Below are positions 35,601 to 43,588 of a DNA stretch of 64,000 bases, in pieces. The notes under the pieces are model-generated. The model was not told the DNA's origin and did not search any database. It worked only from the letters and a program-made list of their open reading frames with translations. Location of the stretch: assembly GCA_003151595.1 (NCBI GenBank), contig PLXW01000030.1, positions 26,987 to 90,986 of the forward strand. Reading direction: 5' to 3'. Positions within the stretch are counted from its first letter, which is position 1; every line of letters starts with the position of its first letter. This stretch comes from Myxococcales bacterium. Its GTDB lineage: Bacteria > Myxococcota > Polyangia > Polyangiales > Polyangiaceae. Both the position numbers and the translations under genes were made by a program.

Positions 35601-36958
35601 CAGAAGCTCACCCCAACGAGCAGCCCCGCCGCGATCACCGTCCCGCTCACGCGCCCCACGCTGTTGTCGGGCGGCGCCGTCGTGCCGTTCGGTGCGTCGG
35701 ACTCGATCGTCCGCGGCAGCAGCACGTGCGCCTGCGCGAACAGATCGATCGTCAAAGGCGGCAGCGGATCGCGAAACGCCATCCCATAGCCCACGGTCGC
35801 CACGAACCGATTCGCGTCGAAGTACCGGGTCGGCACCTCGACCGCCTTGGTCACCGCGTCGTTGTACGCCAGCGACGACGGCAGCTTCGACGGCAACGGC
35901 GACGGCTCGTAGTAGGCCCCGGCGCGAACGTGCACGAGCACCTTCTTCGACGCTTCGATCGCGTACTCCGCGCCGACGCGCGGGACGAACGTGTTGGTGT
36001 ACTTGATCGTCGGCGGCGTGAGCGCGCTGCACCCCGTGTCGTCGCTGGGGCACGGGAGCGTCGGCTCGAGCGGCCCGGGATACGCGCTCCAGTGCTTCAA
36101 CGTCGCGCCGACGGCCAGCGCCAGCGGCCCGCTCGTGCGCGCCAGCTCGAACGCCATCTGCGACGGGTCGTACTGCGCCATGCCGGCGATGTTGAGCACC
36201 GGGATGTTCAGCGTCGACAGCTTGGTGGCGTCGATCGTCACGTCGAAGCGCGCGGCGAGCGCGCCGCGGTACGTGAATCCGACGCGCGTGGTGGCGCCGT
36301 CCTTGAAAGGAATGTCGAACGACGCGCCGAAGGTCGGCGAGTACGTGGCGATGAGCTGGTCCTCGACGTGCGCGCCGACCTTCCCGGTCGCGTCCGTGGC
36401 CACCACCGCGCTCCCCTCGATCTGCGCGAGCGCGCCGAACCCCGCGCCGATCCGGATCCCCCACCCGAGGTCGATGCCGAAGCCTGCGCGCACCGAGACC
36501 GACTGCGTGCGATCGGGGAGGAGCGGGAACTGCGGCACCTCGGGGTAACTGATGCGACCGCGGACGATGAGGTTCGTCGGCGTCGAGAGCGCGAGCCCCG
36601 CGCCGATGCGATCGGTGAGCGCGCCACGGAGCGGGATGGGCACGTCGACGCCGATGACGATCGACTTCATCGCGTCGTAGCCGACCGTGCCCGGGAGCTT
36701 CACGCCGTTGGCGTGCAGGTCGAACGAAGCCTCTTCGATCCCGAGCGTCAGCTTCTGATCGCGGATGCGCGAGAGGAGCGCGGGGTTCGTGTAGACGGCC
36801 TCGAACCCTTCGGAGTGCGCGGTCCCCGTCCCACCCATGGCGGGCGATCGCGTCCCGTACCCGAGCACGTCTTCGGGTGACGCCGACGCTTCGCCGCCGA
36901 GCACACACGTGCACGCCAACGCCAGGACGGATGCGGCGAACGCCGCGACAGCTCGCAT
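35600..36958 (-). CDS. FadL/OmpP1-like outer-membrane transporter (first gene of operon)
   Basis: A 452-residue protein with signal peptide (VLALACTCVLGGEASA) and mature start SPEDVLGYGTRSPAMGGTGTAHSEGFEAVYTNPALLS, the FadL hatch pattern with N-P-A-L-L. It ends in a strand closing with Phe (GLLVGVSF). It shares the overall layout with the next gene but little identity, so the two may carry different hydrophobic cargo or form paired channels. The only cysteine pair in the mature part (PCPSDDTGCSA) may make a loop disulfide. The rlmN-like gene lies 57 bp upstream on the same strand and could be co-transcribed. Confidence 0.88.
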   Translation of the reverse strand: MRAVAAFAASVLALACTCVLGGEASASPEDVLGYGTRSPAMGGTGTAHSEGFEAVYTNPALLSRIRDQKLTLGIEEASFDLHANGVKLPGTVGYDAMKSIVIGVDVPIPLRGALTDRIGAGLALSTPTNLIVRGRISYPEVPQFPLLPDRTQSVSVRAGFGIDLGWGIRIGAGFGALAQIEGSAVVATDATGKVGAHVEDQLIATYSPTFGASFDIPFKDGATTRVGFTYRGALAARFDVTIDATKLSTLNIPVLNIAGMAQYDPSQMAFELARTSGPLALAVGATLKHWSAYPGPLEPTLPCPSDDTGCSALTPPTIKYTNTFVPRVGAEYAIEASKKVLVHVRAGAYYEPSPLPSKLPSSLAYNDAVTKAVEVPTRYFDANRFVATVGYGMAFRDPLPPLTIDLFAQAHVLLPRTIESDAPNGTTAPPDNSVGRVSGTVIAAGLLVGVSF

Positions 36959-37015
36959 CGAAGTGGCGCGAGCATCGCAAACTCGCGCGCGCTTCGAAAC
37001 GAAATCGTCACGCCC

Positions 37016-38140
37016 TCATGTCGATGACGACGCGGCGACTCCGGCCAGCTGCCCGCAGGCCGCCGCGATGTCCCCCTCCCCGCTGTACCGCCGGTGCGAG
37101 TGGACGCCGCGCGCCGACATCGCGTCGCGGAAGGCGGCGAGCGTCGCGTCGGACGCGCGGGTGAAAGGGTCGTTCGCTCCGATCGAGTTGTAGGGGATCA
37201 CGCTGATCCGCGGGCGCACGCCGGCGCGCTCGGCGAAGCAGAGCGCGCGCTCGGCCAGCGCGTGCGCGTCGTCGATCGAGTCGTTCACCCCCGCGAGCGG
37301 CGTCACGGCCCACATCGGCGCGAGCCCGGTCGTCTTCGCGTGCTCCACGGCGGCGTCCATCACGTCGTCGAGCGAGTGCGCGCGATCGATCGGCATCAGC
37401 GTCCGCCGCACGAAGGGCCGCGCGCTCCCGATCGAGATCGCGAGCCGCACCTTCGGAGCTTCGCGCGCCAGCCTGCGAATCCCGGTCGGCAACCCCGAGG
37501 TGCACACCGTCATGCACCGCGCGTCGATCGCCATCGCGCTCGGCTCGCACATGACCGCGATCGCCTCGAGCACGTGATCGAGGTTCGCCATCGGCTCGCC
37601 CATCCCCTGAAAGACGACGCCGTGCACGCGGTCTCTACTCCCCTCTCCCGTTGCGGGAGAGGGGCCGGGGGTGAGGGTTCGCAGCCCAGCGCGCACGATC
37701 CGCACCTGCTCCACGATCTCCCACGTCTCCAGGTTGCGCTTCAGACCGAGCCGCCCGGTCGCGCAGAACGTACACGCCAGCGCGCACCCCGCCTGCGAGC
37801 TCACGCACACCGAGAATCGCCCCGCGCGCTCGAGCGGAATGCGCACGGTCTCCACGACCTCGCCGTCGTGCGTCTTTACGACGTACTTCACGAACGGATC
37901 GACGCGGCTCGCGCTGGTCTCGATCACGCGCAACGACGGCAGGACGCCGCGCGCGCGCACCTGATCCATCGTCGCCCGCCGGACGCCGACGAGCGGCCCC
38001 AGCGGGAGATCGCGATGCGCCGCGCTCACGATCTTCCGCGCCTCCCCCAGCTCGCACCCCAGCGCCAGCGCGAGCGCCTCTGGCGTGATCGCGCGGAGGG
38101 CGAGCGCGTCGCGCGCGATCGGGAGGGCGTCGGTCGTCAC
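37016..38140 (-). CDS. rlmN: RlmN/Cfr-family radical SAM methyltransferase with in-frame palindromic insertion
   Basis: A 374-residue protein, GTG start. The radical-SAM cluster motif is CALACTFC (Cys119, Cys123, Cys126), and the SAM-binding region has GVVFQGMGEPMANLD. The two methyl-transfer cysteines of RlmN correspond to Cys in GCMTV-like CMTVCTSGLP and in AACGQLAG near the C-terminus. RlmN methylates C2 of A2503 in 23S rRNA and some tRNAs. Two features differ from textbook RlmN: a loop of about 17 residues (TLTPGPSPATGEGSRDR, 154-170) encoded by a palindromic DNA element, and a less usual SIGSA in place of SLHA. It may be a divergent paralogue. Confidence 0.85.
   Translation of the reverse strand: MTTDALPIARDALALRAITPEALALALGCELGEARKIVSAAHRDLPLGPLVGVRRATMDQVRARGVLPSLRVIETSASRVDPFVKYVVKTHDGEVVETVRIPLERAGRFSVCVSSQAGCALACTFCATGRLGLKRNLETWEIVEQVRIVRAGLRTLTPGPSPATGEGSRDRVHGVVFQGMGEPMANLDHVLEAIAVMCEPSAMAIDARCMTVCTSGLPTGIRRLAREAPKVRLAISIGSARPFVRRTLMPIDRAHSLDDVMDAAVEHAKTTGLAPMWAVTPLAGVNDSIDDAHALAERALCFAERAGVRPRISVIPYNSIGANDPFTRASDATLAAFRDAMSARGVHSHRRYSGEGDIAAACGQLAGVAASSST
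37640..37664. repeat. Palindromic element inserted in the rlmN-like gene
   Basis: Perfect 11-bp arms CCCCTCTCCCG (37640-37650) and CGGGAGAGGGG (37654-37664) enclose TTG. It is followed by CCGGGGGTGAGGG (37665-37677), and together they encode the LTPGPSPATGEG peptide on the minus strand. The surrounding enzyme sequence is continuous with the family on both sides, so this looks like a short element that landed in frame. Confidence 0.8.
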
Positions 38141-38240
38141 GCGCTGGTCCTTAGCCGAGGCGCGGGGATCGCGCCACGTTGGAGGGGTCGCTCACGACTC
38201 CCCGCGATGCGTCATCTACCCAGGGTATCGTCGGGCGACC

Positions 38241-39575
38241 ATGAGACGCCCTGTGCGCTTTCCGTTCGCCTTCGTGACCAGTGCGTTGCTTCTCGCGTGC
38301 GGCAGCGGCGACGACGGTTCGTCGTCCCCGTCCGACTCGGGCGCGCCCGACGAAGACGCCACCACGGCAAACGACGCGACGACGAGCGGCGACGGCGCCG
38401 CGCCGGAAGGCGCTGCGGGCGACGACGCGACGACGAGCGGCGACGACTCTGCGCTGGGCCAAGACGCGGGGACGGACGCGAACGGCGACGCGAACGATGC
38501 AGGCGACGCGAGCGATGCAGCTCACGCGACGGACGCGAACGACGCCGCCCTGAGCGACGCCGATGCGGGCGACGCGAGCTCCGACGCCGGCGCGATCGAC
38601 TTCGTCCCCGGCGTACAGGTCGCGACGCTCGCGGGCTCCGACGTCTCCGGCTCGCAGGACGGAACCGGCGCCGCCGCCGAGTTCGACAATCCGACCGGCA
38701 TCGCCATCGACGCCAACGGCAACCTCCTCGTCACCGACTACGACGGCGCGCGCGTTCGCCTCGTCACGTCGCTCGGCGCGGTCACCACGATCGCGTCGGC
38801 CACGGGCTTCGCCGGACCGTTCGCCGCCGCCGTCGCCACCGACGGCGCCTATTACATCTCCACCGACTTCAACAGCGCAGGCACGAAGAACACGACCTCG
38901 GGGACGATCTGGCGGGTCGTCCCGATCGACGGCGGCATCGCCACGCCGACCGTCGTCGCAGCGGGGTTCGGTCGACCGCGCGGGATCGCGGCGATCGCCG
39001 GCGGCAATCTCTTCCTCGCCGATCGACTTCACGACACGGTCGCCGACCTGAATGTCACCATCGGCGACGCCTCGTTCCTCGCCGGCCAGGTCGACGACGC
39101 GGGATTTCACGACGGCACCGGCGCAGCCGCGAAATTCGACTCGCCCATCGGAGCCGCCGCGCTCTCCGACGGCAGCGTCCTCGTGGCCGACGCCAACAAC
39201 AACCGCATCCGCCAGATCTCGTCGACGGGGGACGTCACGACGTTCGCCGGCGACGGCACCGCCGCGATCAAGGACGGCCCGCGCCTCACCGCGCAGCTCA
39301 GCGCCCCGCGCGATGTCGCCACCGACGCCGCCGGCAACGTCTACGTGAGCGACACCGGCAACCACTGCATCCGTCGCATTCGAACCGACGGCACGGTCGA
39401 CACGCTCGCAGGCAACGGCACCCAGGGCTTCGCGAACGGCGCCGGCGATCAGGCGGAGTTCTACGGGCAAGAGGGGATCGACGTGAGCCCCGACGGCAAG
39501 ACCGTCTGGGTGGCCGACGGGAACGGCGGCGATGGGTCTGCGTTTCACCGGATCCGGGTGATCACGATTCCGTAA
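38241..39575 (+). CDS. NHL-repeat beta-propeller lipoprotein with Asp/Ala-rich linker
   Basis: A 444-residue protein. The leader ends in a lipobox (LLLACGSG). Residues 22-115 are almost only Asp, Ala, Gly, Ser, Thr and Asn, a flexible spacer. From about 125 to the end there are NHL repeats (NPTGIAIDANGNLLVTDYDGARVRLV, APRDVATDAAGNVYVSDTGNHCIRRI), normally forming a six-bladed propeller used for binding. It is probably a surface-exposed binding protein. It is divergent from the rlmN-like gene (100-bp gap) and ends just before the hairpin-repeat array. Confidence 0.88.
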   Translation: MRRPVRFPFAFVTSALLLACGSGDDGSSSPSDSGAPDEDATTANDATTSGDGAAPEGAAGDDATTSGDDSALGQDAGTDANGDANDAGDASDAAHATDANDAALSDADAGDASSDAGAIDFVPGVQVATLAGSDVSGSQDGTGAAAEFDNPTGIAIDANGNLLVTDYDGARVRLVTSLGAVTTIASATGFAGPFAAAVATDGAYYISTDFNSAGTKNTTSGTIWRVVPIDGGIATPTVVAAGFGRPRGIAAIAGGNLFLADRLHDTVADLNVTIGDASFLAGQVDDAGFHDGTGAAAKFDSPIGAAALSDGSVLVADANNNRIRQISSTGDVTTFAGDGTAAIKDGPRLTAQLSAPRDVATDAAGNVYVSDTGNHCIRRIRTDGTVDTLAGNGTQGFANGAGDQAEFYGQEGIDVSPDGKTVWVADGNGGDGSAFHRIRVITIP

Positions 39576-39594
39576 TGATGGAATCGCCCTCCGT

Positions 39595-39964
39595 ATCCGC
39601 GCCACACGATCGCCGATCTCGTCCTACGAGACCCGCGCTCTCGTCGAGCAGCTCCGAGATCTCGTCCCACAGGACCGGCGATCCCGTCCTACGAGATGCG
39701 CGGTCTCCTAGGACGAGACCCGAGGTCCTGTGGCACAGGACCGGCGATCCCGTCCTACGAGATGCGCGGTCCTGTGCCACAGGACCGGCGGTCCCGTAGT
39801 ACAGGACCGGCGAGCTCCTCGACCAGCTCCGAGGTCCTGTGCCACAGGACCCGAGGTCTCGTAGTACAGGACCGGCGGTCTCGTGGAGCAGCTCCGAGAT
39901 CTCGTCTCACACGATCGCCGATCTCGTAGGACACGATCCGAGATCTCGTCCTACACGATCGCCG
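39595..39964. repeat. Tandem array of about 17 palindromic 22-bp units
   Basis: The 396-bp gap between the convergent genes is filled by head-to-tail units of 22 bp (21 bp in four: 39595, 39638, 39813, 39878). Each is a 17-nt palindrome plus a 5-nt GC-rich spacer. Palindromes include GTCCTGTGCCACAGGAC (39769, 39834), GTCCTGTGGCACAGGAC (39725) and ATCCCGTCCTACGAGAT (39681, 39747). Others combine a left half of one type with a right half of another (39659, 39856). Units with an AGCT right half are 16+5. Spacers are CGGCG, CCGAG, GCGCG, CGCCG or CCGCG. The unit is not a multiple of three, so it is not coding repeats. There is no cas gene and the spacers are not unique, so it is not CRISPR. Confidence 0.9.
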
Positions 39965-39971
39965 ACCTAGC

Positions 39972-42173
39972 TCACCGCGGCGACGGCCTCGCGCAGAACC
40001 CGTTGATGCAGTCGTACCCCTGCGTCGCTCCGCAGCAGTCCGCCGCCGTCTTGCACGCCTCGCTCTCCTGCGAGCACCCCGTCGGCGGCGTCACGCACAT
40101 GAACGCGATCCCGCCGTCCGCCGCGGTCGACTGCCGGCAGAACCCGCTGCAGCACTCGTCGCCGGTCTCGCACGACAGGCCGTTCTGCTCGCACGGATCG
40201 AGCGCCCAGAACGCGCGCATGTTCCCCGCCGCGAGCTCCTGCCCGTCGAGGTAGAACGCGGGGTGCGTGATGTCCGTCGCCGCCGTGACCGGCGCTTCCC
40301 CGCTGCCGCCGGGAATGCTCACGGCCGAGACCCACAGCTTCTTCCGCGAGCTCGGCGTGCCGCCGGCGCCCACGTAGGCGTTCCCGTTGATCGTGTTGCC
40401 GTAGTTCCGTCGCGTCGTGAAGACGACCCAGTAGTAGCCGCCCGACGCCACCGGCAAGATCGTCGGCTCGAAGTTCAGGTGCGGGTCGTCAGCGAACGGC
40501 AGGTACGAAGCCCCGGCGCGAATGCCGTTGAGCTGGTCGGCCGTGGCGATGGTCTTCGAGGGGATGTGCGCGATGTACAGATCGCCGGTCGGTTGCGACG
40601 CCGCGTTCGGGTCGTCCAAGATCGTGTCGTACTCGGCGTCCGAGCCGCTCGCGAAGAACAGGTACTGGTCGTCGGGCGTGAACGTGGGCCACCCCGCGTA
40701 CGCGGTCGGAGGCAACGTCGCCACGTCGCGAAGGTTGCTGAACGTGTTCGTCGCGTCGTTGAAGTCCATGACGGCGATCGTGTGCCCCAACCCCGTGTCG
40801 TAGTGGTTGAACGCGACCTCTTTTCCGTCGGGCGAGAACGTCGGCATCATCATGTTGAGCGAAGGACCGCCGTCCACGGCGTCGAGCCCCGGCGCCGGGA
40901 TCGGCGTCCCCGTTCGCGGGTCGAAGAGCGCCGACGGCACGTCGGTCGACCCGTTCCCCATTCCGCGCACGTCGGGGATCCACGCCGCGGTCGACACGGT
41001 CCAGGGGACGGCTCCGTAGCGCAGGAACTTCTTCCCATCGGGCGTGAACGCACCGAAGTCCCACGTGCGATCGGCCGTGCTGAACACCTTCCCGCCGCCG
41101 TCGAGCAAGTCGTAGATGCTGTCCTGGGCGGGGTTCGATCCGCCGTTCGGCTCATCGGCCGCTTCCATGATCGATCCGTTCGCCGCGACGGCGTGGCAAA
41201 CGTGGCACTCGCCCTGGTTGTTCGACGAGACGACGACGCTCAGCTGCTGCTCTGCCGGACGGAGCTTGAGCACGGCGCCGGTGACGGCGGGGAAACCGCT
41301 CGTCGGAGCCGGCGCCGCGAGCGCCGAGTTGTAGGAGTTGTAGAAGATCGACCCGCGCAAGTTCCCCGACGCGATCGTCCACGTCTCGGTGATCGGCCCG
41401 GTGACTTGCCCGCCGACGAGCTTCGTCACCTGCACCTTCACCGCGTCCGATCCCAGCGCCGACATCGAGATCGCCTTCCACGCCGTCGGCGTCAGCGGGA
41501 TCTGCGACGGCAACGTGCTCGGCCCGTAGAACCCCTGGTAGTCGAGCCCCGCGAACGTCACGTGCACGAACGCCGCGTCGAACCCGGGCGCGCCCGCGTC
41601 GGCCCCGGCCGCGAACTGCAGCGTCGGCGACGGGAGGTCGCGCGGGAAGACGGTCTGGTCGTACGGATAGAGCCAGGTGAAGCCAGGGTCCGCGGTGCCG
41701 CCGCCGGTGAGCTTGGTCTGCGACCCGCCGTCGATGTTGCCGGGGTTCTCCGTGAGATGGAGATGGATGGTGAGCGAGGTCGACGCCGTGAGCGCGCCCG
41801 ACGTCGCCGTGACCTCGACCTGCCCGCCGAGGAGCCCCGACGCGGTGAAGAGGCCGTTGTTGTCGATCGTCCCCACGCCCGCCGCGTCGATCGTCCACTG
41901 CGCCGTGACCGGCTGGCCGAGGACGAGCGCCTGGTACTGTTCAGTCACGCCCGACGCGGTCACGTCGAGCGTCGCGTTCTGCGGTTGGATGACGAGCGTC
42001 TGCGCGCTGCCGTCGTCGTCGCCGAGATGAAGGCCACCCCCTTCACCGCTGCCGAACCCGCCGTCGCCCGCGCCGCCGCCGTTCTTGGTCGACGTGTCGT
42101 TCCCGCATCCGCTCGCGGTCGATGCGCCCCACGCCAGCATCCCGATCAAGACAAGGGTCAAGCCTCTGCGCAT
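39972..42173 (-). CDS. Large lipoprotein with heme-type CXXCH motif, TolB-like propeller and cysteine-rich tail
   Basis: A 733-residue protein; GGAGG lies 10 nt upstream of ATG 42173. The leader ends in a lipobox (ASTASGC). Residues 55-140 look like a bacterial Ig-like (BIG2) domain (LVIQPQNATLDVTASG). A single CHVCH at about 323-327 could bind heme c or a metal. From about 360 there are TolB/WD40-like blades (FGAFTPDGKKFLRYG, PTFSPDGKEVAFNHYD, PTFTPDDQYLFFASG). The last 80 residues are a cysteine-rich module (CETGDECCSGFC, CKTAADCCG). The function is unknown; the make-up fits a surface protein. Divergent from tatB. Confidence 0.85.
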   Translation of the reverse strand: MRRGLTLVLIGMLAWGASTASGCGNDTSTKNGGGAGDGGFGSGEGGGLHLGDDDGSAQTLVIQPQNATLDVTASGVTEQYQALVLGQPVTAQWTIDAAGVGTIDNNGLFTASGLLGGQVEVTATSGALTASTSLTIHLHLTENPGNIDGGSQTKLTGGGTADPGFTWLYPYDQTVFPRDLPSPTLQFAAGADAGAPGFDAAFVHVTFAGLDYQGFYGPSTLPSQIPLTPTAWKAISMSALGSDAVKVQVTKLVGGQVTGPITETWTIASGNLRGSIFYNSYNSALAAPAPTSGFPAVTGAVLKLRPAEQQLSVVVSSNNQGECHVCHAVAANGSIMEAADEPNGGSNPAQDSIYDLLDGGGKVFSTADRTWDFGAFTPDGKKFLRYGAVPWTVSTAAWIPDVRGMGNGSTDVPSALFDPRTGTPIPAPGLDAVDGGPSLNMMMPTFSPDGKEVAFNHYDTGLGHTIAVMDFNDATNTFSNLRDVATLPPTAYAGWPTFTPDDQYLFFASGSDAEYDTILDDPNAASQPTGDLYIAHIPSKTIATADQLNGIRAGASYLPFADDPHLNFEPTILPVASGGYYWVVFTTRRNYGNTINGNAYVGAGGTPSSRKKLWVSAVSIPGGSGEAPVTAATDITHPAFYLDGQELAAGNMRAFWALDPCEQNGLSCETGDECCSGFCRQSTAADGGIAFMCVTPPTGCSQESEACKTAADCCGATQGYDCINGFCARPSPR

Positions 42174-42284
42174 GGCGAAGGAACCTCCACGCCAGAAGCG
42201 TGTCACGCACTCGGGTGGCGGCGCCACTTGCTCTCTCCTCCCACCAGGTGCGCTCGCCCGTTGGCGGCGTGCTAGGGTCACCAC

Positions 42285-42773
42285 GTGTTCGGCTTCAGCT
42301 TCGGCGAGCTCGTCGTGCTCATCATCGTCGGCATCGTCGTGCTCGGCCCCAAGGAGCTGCCGGCGGTCCTCCGAAAGCTCGGCATGTGGTCGGGGAAGCT
42401 GCGGCGAATGGCGTCCGACATCCGCGCGCAGAGCGGCATCGACGAAGTGCTCCGGAGCGAAGGCATCGGCGAGAACATCGCCGAGATCCGGAAGCTCGCG
42501 CGCGGCGAGCTCGACCACATTACGCGCGAAGCGTCGGTCGACCTCCGCGGCACCTCCCCGGCGCGCGGCTCCAACGGCCGCCCCGCCCCTGCGCTCTCGG
42601 CGCACGATCCGTACGGCGACGTGGACCTCGTCCCCATCGTGCGCGAGCGCGAGTATCCGCGCGAAGGGGCCGACTCGTACCGCGCGGTCTCCGACACCGC
42701 GATCGTCTACGCCGACACGCTCCCCCCCTCCCCGCTCGCCACCAGCACGCTGTACCTCACGGGTGACGCATGA
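42285..42773 (+). CDS. tatB: Sec-independent translocase protein TatB (TatA/B family)
   Basis: A 162-residue protein starting at GTG 42285. The N-terminal helix FGFSFGELVVLIIVGIVVLGPKELPAVLRKLG has the TatA/B family Glu and F/L-G-P hinge, and is followed by a long charged amphipathic helix (about 25-90) and a Pro-rich, likely disordered tail. Its length and long helix favour TatB over TatA. It recruits twin-arginine substrates with TatC, whose start overlaps this stop (ATGA). No TatA gene is adjacent. Confidence 0.88.
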   Translation: MFGFSFGELVVLIIVGIVVLGPKELPAVLRKLGMWSGKLRRMASDIRAQSGIDEVLRSEGIGENIAEIRKLARGELDHITREASVDLRGTSPARGSNGRPAPALSAHDPYGDVDLVPIVREREYPREGADSYRAVSDTAIVYADTLPPSPLATSTLYLTGDA

Positions 42774-43582
42774 CGAGCGCGGCCACGCCGGATCCGGACA
42801 GCGGCGATCTCAAGATGACGATCTGGGAGCACCTCACGGAGCTCCGGAAGCGCGTCGTGCGCGCGGCGATCGCGCTCTTCCTCTCCGCGGCCGGATGCTG
42901 GGTGTACCGGCAACAGCTCCTCGCGTGGCTCGTTCATCCGTACGAGAAGGCGTGGGTCGCGCGCCACTTCCCCGGCGTGCCCGAGCTTCAGACACTGGCG
43001 CCGGCCGACGTCTTCGTCGGCTACTTGCAGCTGTCGCTGGTGGGCGGCGTGGTCATCGCCATCCCGGTCATCTTCTACCAACTGTGGGCGTTCATCTCGC
43101 CGGGGCTCTACGCCAAAGAGAAGCGGCTCATCGTGCCGTTCGTTCTCTTCTCGAGCACGCTGTTCATCTCGGGCGTGATGTTCGCGTACTACGTCGCGTT
43201 CCCGTTCACGCTGAACTACTTCTTCTCGCTGCTCGGGCAGGTCGACCAGGCGGGGACGGTGCTCACGCAGCGGCCGACGCTCGAGTTCTATCTCGACTTC
43301 TCGACGCAGATGCTCCTGGCGTTCGGGTTCGTCTTCGAGCTGCCGCTGTTCATCTCGTTCCTCGTGCTCGCGGGGATCGTCACCCCGAAGCAGCTGCTCA
43401 AGTTCAGCCGATGGGCCGTCTTGTGCGCCTTCGCGCTCGGCGCCGTGGTGACGCCGGGGCCGGAGATCTCGAGCCAGATCGCCGTGAGCGGCGCGCTCGT
43501 GGGGCTCTACTTCATGTCGATCGCGATCGCGTTCATCCTGCGACCCACGTCGCGGAAGGACGGGTCGAAATCCGGGACGTGA
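42770..43582 (+). CDS. tatC: Sec-independent translocase protein TatC
   Basis: A 270-residue polytopic membrane protein with six hydrophobic segments. TatC signatures are MTIWEHLTELRKRVVRAAIAL at the N-terminus (the twin-arginine docking region, with E-H-L-x-E-L-R-x-R), FVGYLQLSLVGG, FYQLWAFISPGLYAKEKR and the conserved Pro/Phe-rich FPFTLNYFF. It forms the signal-peptide receptor of the Tat pathway with TatB and exports folded proteins. It converges with rsfS, 6 bp away. Confidence 0.96.
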   Translation: MTSAATPDPDSGDLKMTIWEHLTELRKRVVRAAIALFLSAAGCWVYRQQLLAWLVHPYEKAWVARHFPGVPELQTLAPADVFVGYLQLSLVGGVVIAIPVIFYQLWAFISPGLYAKEKRLIVPFVLFSSTLFISGVMFAYYVAFPFTLNYFFSLLGQVDQAGTVLTQRPTLEFYLDFSTQMLLAFGFVFELPLFISFLVLAGIVTPKQLLKFSRWAVLCAFALGAVVTPGPEISSQIAVSGALVGLYFMSIAIAFILRPTSRKDGSKSGT

Positions 43583-43588
43583 CCGCGC

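Noticed and set aside
39562..39929. Two short open frames (about 72-77 codons), one per strand, through the palindromic array
   Set aside because: The 22-bp period forces a repeated peptide in any open frame; there is no ribosome site and both strands look alike, as expected from palindromes.
39595..39964. CRISPR array
   Set aside because: The 5-nt spacers are not unique, the repeats differ from one another, the unit is too short and no cas genes are present.
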